A DNA stretch of 7,027 nt, taken from the NCBI GenBank assembly GCA_027620105.1, contig JAQCIA010000102.1, positions 1 through 7,027 on the forward strand, given 5' to 3'. This stretch comes from Verrucomicrobiota bacterium. Lineage in GTDB: Bacteria; Verrucomicrobiota; Kiritimatiellia; UBA8416; JAIOPI01. Each line of letters opens with the position of its first letter. Position 1 is the stretch's first letter. The translations under genes and the position numbers were made by a program. Of the stretch, positions 4,085-7,027 are shown one piece after another. The notes beneath the pieces were generated by a model that saw nothing but the letters and a program-made list of their open reading frames with translations, ran no database searches and was not told the DNA's origin.

Positions 4085-7027
4085 TTGTTTCATCACAGAC
4101 ACACTGGAGTCTTCCGTATCGCGCCGTTACTGGCAGGGCTGTTTTTGCTACCGCTCGCGGCGCAGGCCGTGGACCTGAATGACGACGGAATGGATGATGT
4201 CTGGCAGCAACGCTACGGGGCCGAACTGCTTGCGCCGGATGTCGACACCGACGGGGATGGACATTCCAACGCGAAGGAAAGCGCTGCCGGAACAAACCCG
4301 CAGGACGGGGATTCCGCTTTCGTGCTGGCGGATGCGCTGCCCGCCACGACCACAAACACAACCCTGCGCTGGCTCTCCATCATCGGAAAGCGGTATCTCC
4401 CGCAGATCAGCACGAATCTCGCCGCGTGGCTGGACTGGGAGCCAAGCCTCGACGGAACCGGCGCGGACCTCGAAGTTGTTTTTCCCGCCGCGGATGCCGC
4501 TCGGTTTTACCGGGTGCGCGTGTCGGACGTCGATAGCGACGCCGATGGAATCAGCGACTGGGCGGAACTGCAAGCGGGGTTCGACCCCAGCAAGGCGGAA
4601 ACGACCACGGGAACGCCCGATCTGGTCGCGCTATCCGCCATTCTGACCAATCCCACCACCTTGCGCGTTGACGTGATTCAGGGGACGGCCTATGAGCGGA
4701 ACCTCACCAATCAGCCCGGTCTCGGCTGGCTGCGCATTGTGCGTACCGGCGGCCTGGCGCCGGTCTCGGCGGCCTATGTGACAGCGGGCCGTTCTGTACA
4801 AGGCGCGGACTACGTGGAAACATTTTCTGGCCAGGCCCAATTCGCATTTGCACAGAATCAGGTGGATTTAATCCTGACACCGGTAGCAGACAACGTGCTG
4901 GAGGTTCCGGAGTATCTGACGGTGTCACTGCAATCTGGCGCGAGCTATGCGCTCGGGGTGACGAATTCCGGTGCTTTTCGCCTGCTCGATGATGAGAGCG
5001 GCAAAGAAATTCTGTTCTACACCCCGCTCACCGCGGTGCCGGGGACTGCCACCGCGGCCAGCGGCTACGGAACACTGCTCCTGTCCGGCGACCACGCTTC
5101 CGCGCGCGTCTCCGTATCCTTCTCCGGACTGGTTGCCGCCCAGACGGCGGCGCATTTGCACGATCACCATACCGGCAATGTGCTCGAGAGCCTGGAGCTG
5201 GGGCAAATCTTGAACCATGTGTGGACGTTTCCCACCAACGGGGCCGGCGGTCTGAATACGGATCAGGCCCTGCTCGATGCGATCGTTGCGCACACGATCT
5301 ATGTCAACGTGCACAGCGCCACCTACCCCAAAGGCGAAATTGAAGGTGAGTTTGTGCGCACGGATGGCTCCATCACGTTCACTCCGCCGCCGCCCGCCGA
5401 TCCCGCCCCGACATACACGGACGGCGCCCTCGCGCGCGATGTGCAGCGCTTCCTCGCGCAGGCCACATTTGGTCAGACGGATGCGCTCTTTACGAATGTG
5501 ATGACCAGGGGGCTGGCGGGGTGGATCGACGACCAGACGAACACCAACCAGGTTCCCCAGACAAGGCTGTTGCCGTTCGTGCTTGCGTCCGACAACTGGC
5601 TGATCGCCCAGAACGCGGCACTGCCCACCCCCAGCACCACGTATCAGCCCTTCTTCCAGAGTCTGATTCACGCTTGGTGGACAATGTCCCGGTCGGCGGA
5701 GGATCAATTGCGGCAACGCGTGGCGTTCGCCTTAAGCGAAATCCTTGTGGTGTCGATCCAGAACAGCACCGTGCGCAACCGCCACTACGGGACGGCCGAC
5801 TATTGGGATACGCTGTCGCGCAACGCGTTTGGCAATTTCCGCACCTTGCTGGAAGACGTCACCCTGCACCCGATCATGGCAAACTATCTGTCCATGGTGC
5901 AGAACGAGAAATTCAACGCCGCGACCGGTGTCAGCCCTGACGAAAACTATGCGCGGGAAGTCATGCAACTGTTCAGCATTGGCCTGGTGGAGCTGCATCC
6001 TGACGGATCGTTGCGGCTGGATGCGACCAACGGCCTGCCCCTTGCCACGTACGACAATACGGACATCACGGAACTGGCCAAGGTCTTTACCGGGTGGGCC
6101 TACAGCAAGACGCAGACAGGCGGCAGCGCATCGCCGACGAATTGGAACAACAGCGGGACCATCTCCGACAACAACAATTTCGGTTACCGGGGAGGGGCGG
6201 CCTATGCCCAGGCGGCCTATTATCATCCGTTTAAGGTATTCGCACCACAGCACGAGACCAGCGCCAAGACCATTGTGGGTGACGTCCAGATTCCCGCCAA
6301 CCAAACGGGCGACGAGGATCTTGACGACGCCATGGACGCGCTTTTTAACCACCCGAACACGCCGGCTTTTATCGCGCGGCGCCTGATTCAGCGCCTGGTG
6401 ACCAGCAACCCCAGTCGGGGGTATCTGTACCGCGTGGCGCAGACATTTGTGGATGACGGTACCGGCGTGCGGGGGAACCTGGGGGCGGTCGTCCGTGCAA
6501 TTCTACTCGATCCAGAGGCCCGCACGCAGTCCGTTGCCGCCCAGGTGGGCTATGGCAAGCTGCGTGAACCGGTGCTGGTGATGACACAGCTGCTGCGTGC
6601 GTTCAACGCCACCAGTTCCATTCCGGCCAGCGTCATCAATTCGGCGAGCTACACGAATCCGTTCCCGGCGACGGCGAGCATGCTGCGTTTTGGCAATGCG
6701 GCCTCAAGCCTGGGGCAGACCCCGCTGAACGCCCCCAGCGTGTTCAATTGGTGGCATCCCGACTACAGCGTGCCTGGCCCTGTCGCGGCGGCGGGCCTGG
6801 ATTCACCGGAATTCGAAATCGCGACGGAGTCGCAGGTCTTCAATTTCGCCAATATCTTCAATCTGTCGCTTTGGAACGCGAACGGCGCCAACACGCTCGC
6901 GGGATTCCCCGCCGAAGTGCCTCCCGGCTATAGCCCGCTGGAGGCGCGGATCGCACCGAGTACAGCCGCGGCGCAGGGCGCGCTCAGCGGAGGGGGCCTT
7001 TCAGGGCTCGTGGATTATCTGGACGGG
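4085..7027 (+). CDS. Secreted DUF1800 protein with TSP3-like, Calx-beta and CHRD domains (3' end outside window)
   Basis: One uninterrupted frame of 981 codons runs off the right edge. Residues 1-28 are a signal peptide: basic n-region, hydrophobic LLAGLFLLPL, cleavage after AQA. Then come thrombospondin type 3-like calcium motifs (DLNDDGMDD at 30-38, DTDGDG at 54-59), a module ending in FYRV (141-144) like those common in Verrucomicrobiota exoproteins, and another acidic repeat (DVDSDADGISD, 148-158). A Calx-beta-like domain spans about 190-304. A CHRD domain spans about 308-426, with AHLHDHH (356-362) and NVHSATYPKGEIEGEF around H410. After a PPPP linker (434-437), DUF1800 runs from about 445 onward: ARDVQRFLAQATFG, NAFGNFRTLLEDVTLHP, ENYAREVMQLFSIG (620-633), IARRLIQRLVTSNP, YGKLREPVL and PSVFNWWHPDY. 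DUF1800 has no firmly established biochemical role. These genes commonly precede DUF1501 genes and are thought to act in the envelope or outside the cell. The start is TTG 4085, with GTG 4064 the alternative. Identity is secure; exact start and length are not. Confidence 0.92.
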   Translation, partial: MFHHRHTGVFRIAPLLAGLFLLPLAAQAVDLNDDGMDDVWQQRYGAELLAPDVDTDGDGHSNAKESAAGTNPQDGDSAFVLADALPATTTNTTLRWLSIIGKRYLPQISTNLAAWLDWEPSLDGTGADLEVVFPAADAARFYRVRVSDVDSDADGISDWAELQAGFDPSKAETTTGTPDLVALSAILTNPTTLRVDVIQGTAYERNLTNQPGLGWLRIVRTGGLAPVSAAYVTAGRSVQGADYVETFSGQAQFAFAQNQVDLILTPVADNVLEVPEYLTVSLQSGASYALGVTNSGAFRLLDDESGKEILFYTPLTAVPGTATAASGYGTLLLSGDHASARVSVSFSGLVAAQTAAHLHDHHTGNVLESLELGQILNHVWTFPTNGAGGLNTDQALLDAIVAHTIYVNVHSATYPKGEIEGEFVRTDGSITFTPPPPADPAPTYTDGALARDVQRFLAQATFGQTDALFTNVMTRGLAGWIDDQTNTNQVPQTRLLPFVLASDNWLIAQNAALPTPSTTYQPFFQSLIHAWWTMSRSAEDQLRQRVAFALSEILVVSIQNSTVRNRHYGTADYWDTLSRNAFGNFRTLLEDVTLHPIMANYLSMVQNEKFNAATGVSPDENYAREVMQLFSIGLVELHPDGSLRLDATNGLPLATYDNTDITELAKVFTGWAYSKTQTGGSASPTNWNNSGTISDNNNFGYRGGAAYAQAAYYHPFKVFAPQHETSAKTIVGDVQIPANQTGDEDLDDAMDALFNHPNTPAFIARRLIQRLVTSNPSRGYLYRVAQTFVDDGTGVRGNLGAVVRAILLDPEARTQSVAAQVGYGKLREPVLVMTQLLRAFNATSSIPASVINSASYTNPFPATASMLRFGNAASSLGQTPLNAPSVFNWWHPDYSVPGPVAAAGLDSPEFEIATESQVFNFANIFNLSLWNANGANTLAGFPAEVPPGYSPLEARIAPSTAAAQGALSGGGLSGLVDYLDG

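Noticed and set aside
4925..6352. Two long minus-strand open frames (4925-5716 and 5732-6352)
   Set aside because: Both are antisense to the Calx-beta, CHRD and DUF1800 coding sequence, whose family motifs are clear on the + strand.

Overview
This GC-rich window looks like chromosome from a member of the PVC group of bacteria, most likely Verrucomicrobiota, Kiritimatiellota or a relative. The lineage call is inference. It rests mainly on the last gene, a secreted DUF1800 protein with calcium-binding repeats, an 'FYRV'-type module, a Calx-beta domain and a CHRD domain, an architecture I associate with those phyla. No rRNA or other taxonomic marker is present.

All four confident genes are on the + strand and closely spaced. 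Positions 1-292 hold no gene I can defend: there is a run of 12 C near the left edge, an AT-rich island and two small inverted repeats. Next is a two-domain protein (293-1609), an HAD-IIA (NagD-like) phosphatase fused to a DUF985/cupin_5 domain. After 45 bases comes a TrmA/RlmD-type, iron-sulfur-containing RNA (uracil-C5)-methyltransferase (1655-2881), probably in the same transcript. A 63-base gap with a strong -10 box (TATACT) leads to a cytoplasmic tyrosine phosphatase-like protein with an N-terminal beta-sandwich (2945-4024). Its CX5R signature lacks the usual Ser/Thr after the arginine. After another 60 bases a TTG codon behind a strong Shine-Dalgarno sequence begins the exported DUF1800 protein (4085 to the right edge, 981 codons visible, 3' end outside the window).

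The genes do not form an obvious single pathway. The first two may be a housekeeping pair covering metabolite phosphatase/cupin chemistry and RNA modification. The phosphatase may have its own near-leaderless promoter. The DUF1800 gene probably starts a surface or secreted-protein unit, since DUF1800 genes are commonly followed by a DUF1501 gene, which would lie beyond the window. I see no mobile element, CRISPR array, tRNA or rRNA, and no clear new defence or biosynthetic system. The best leads are the HAD-cupin fusion, the altered phosphatase active site and the domain stack on the DUF1800 protein.
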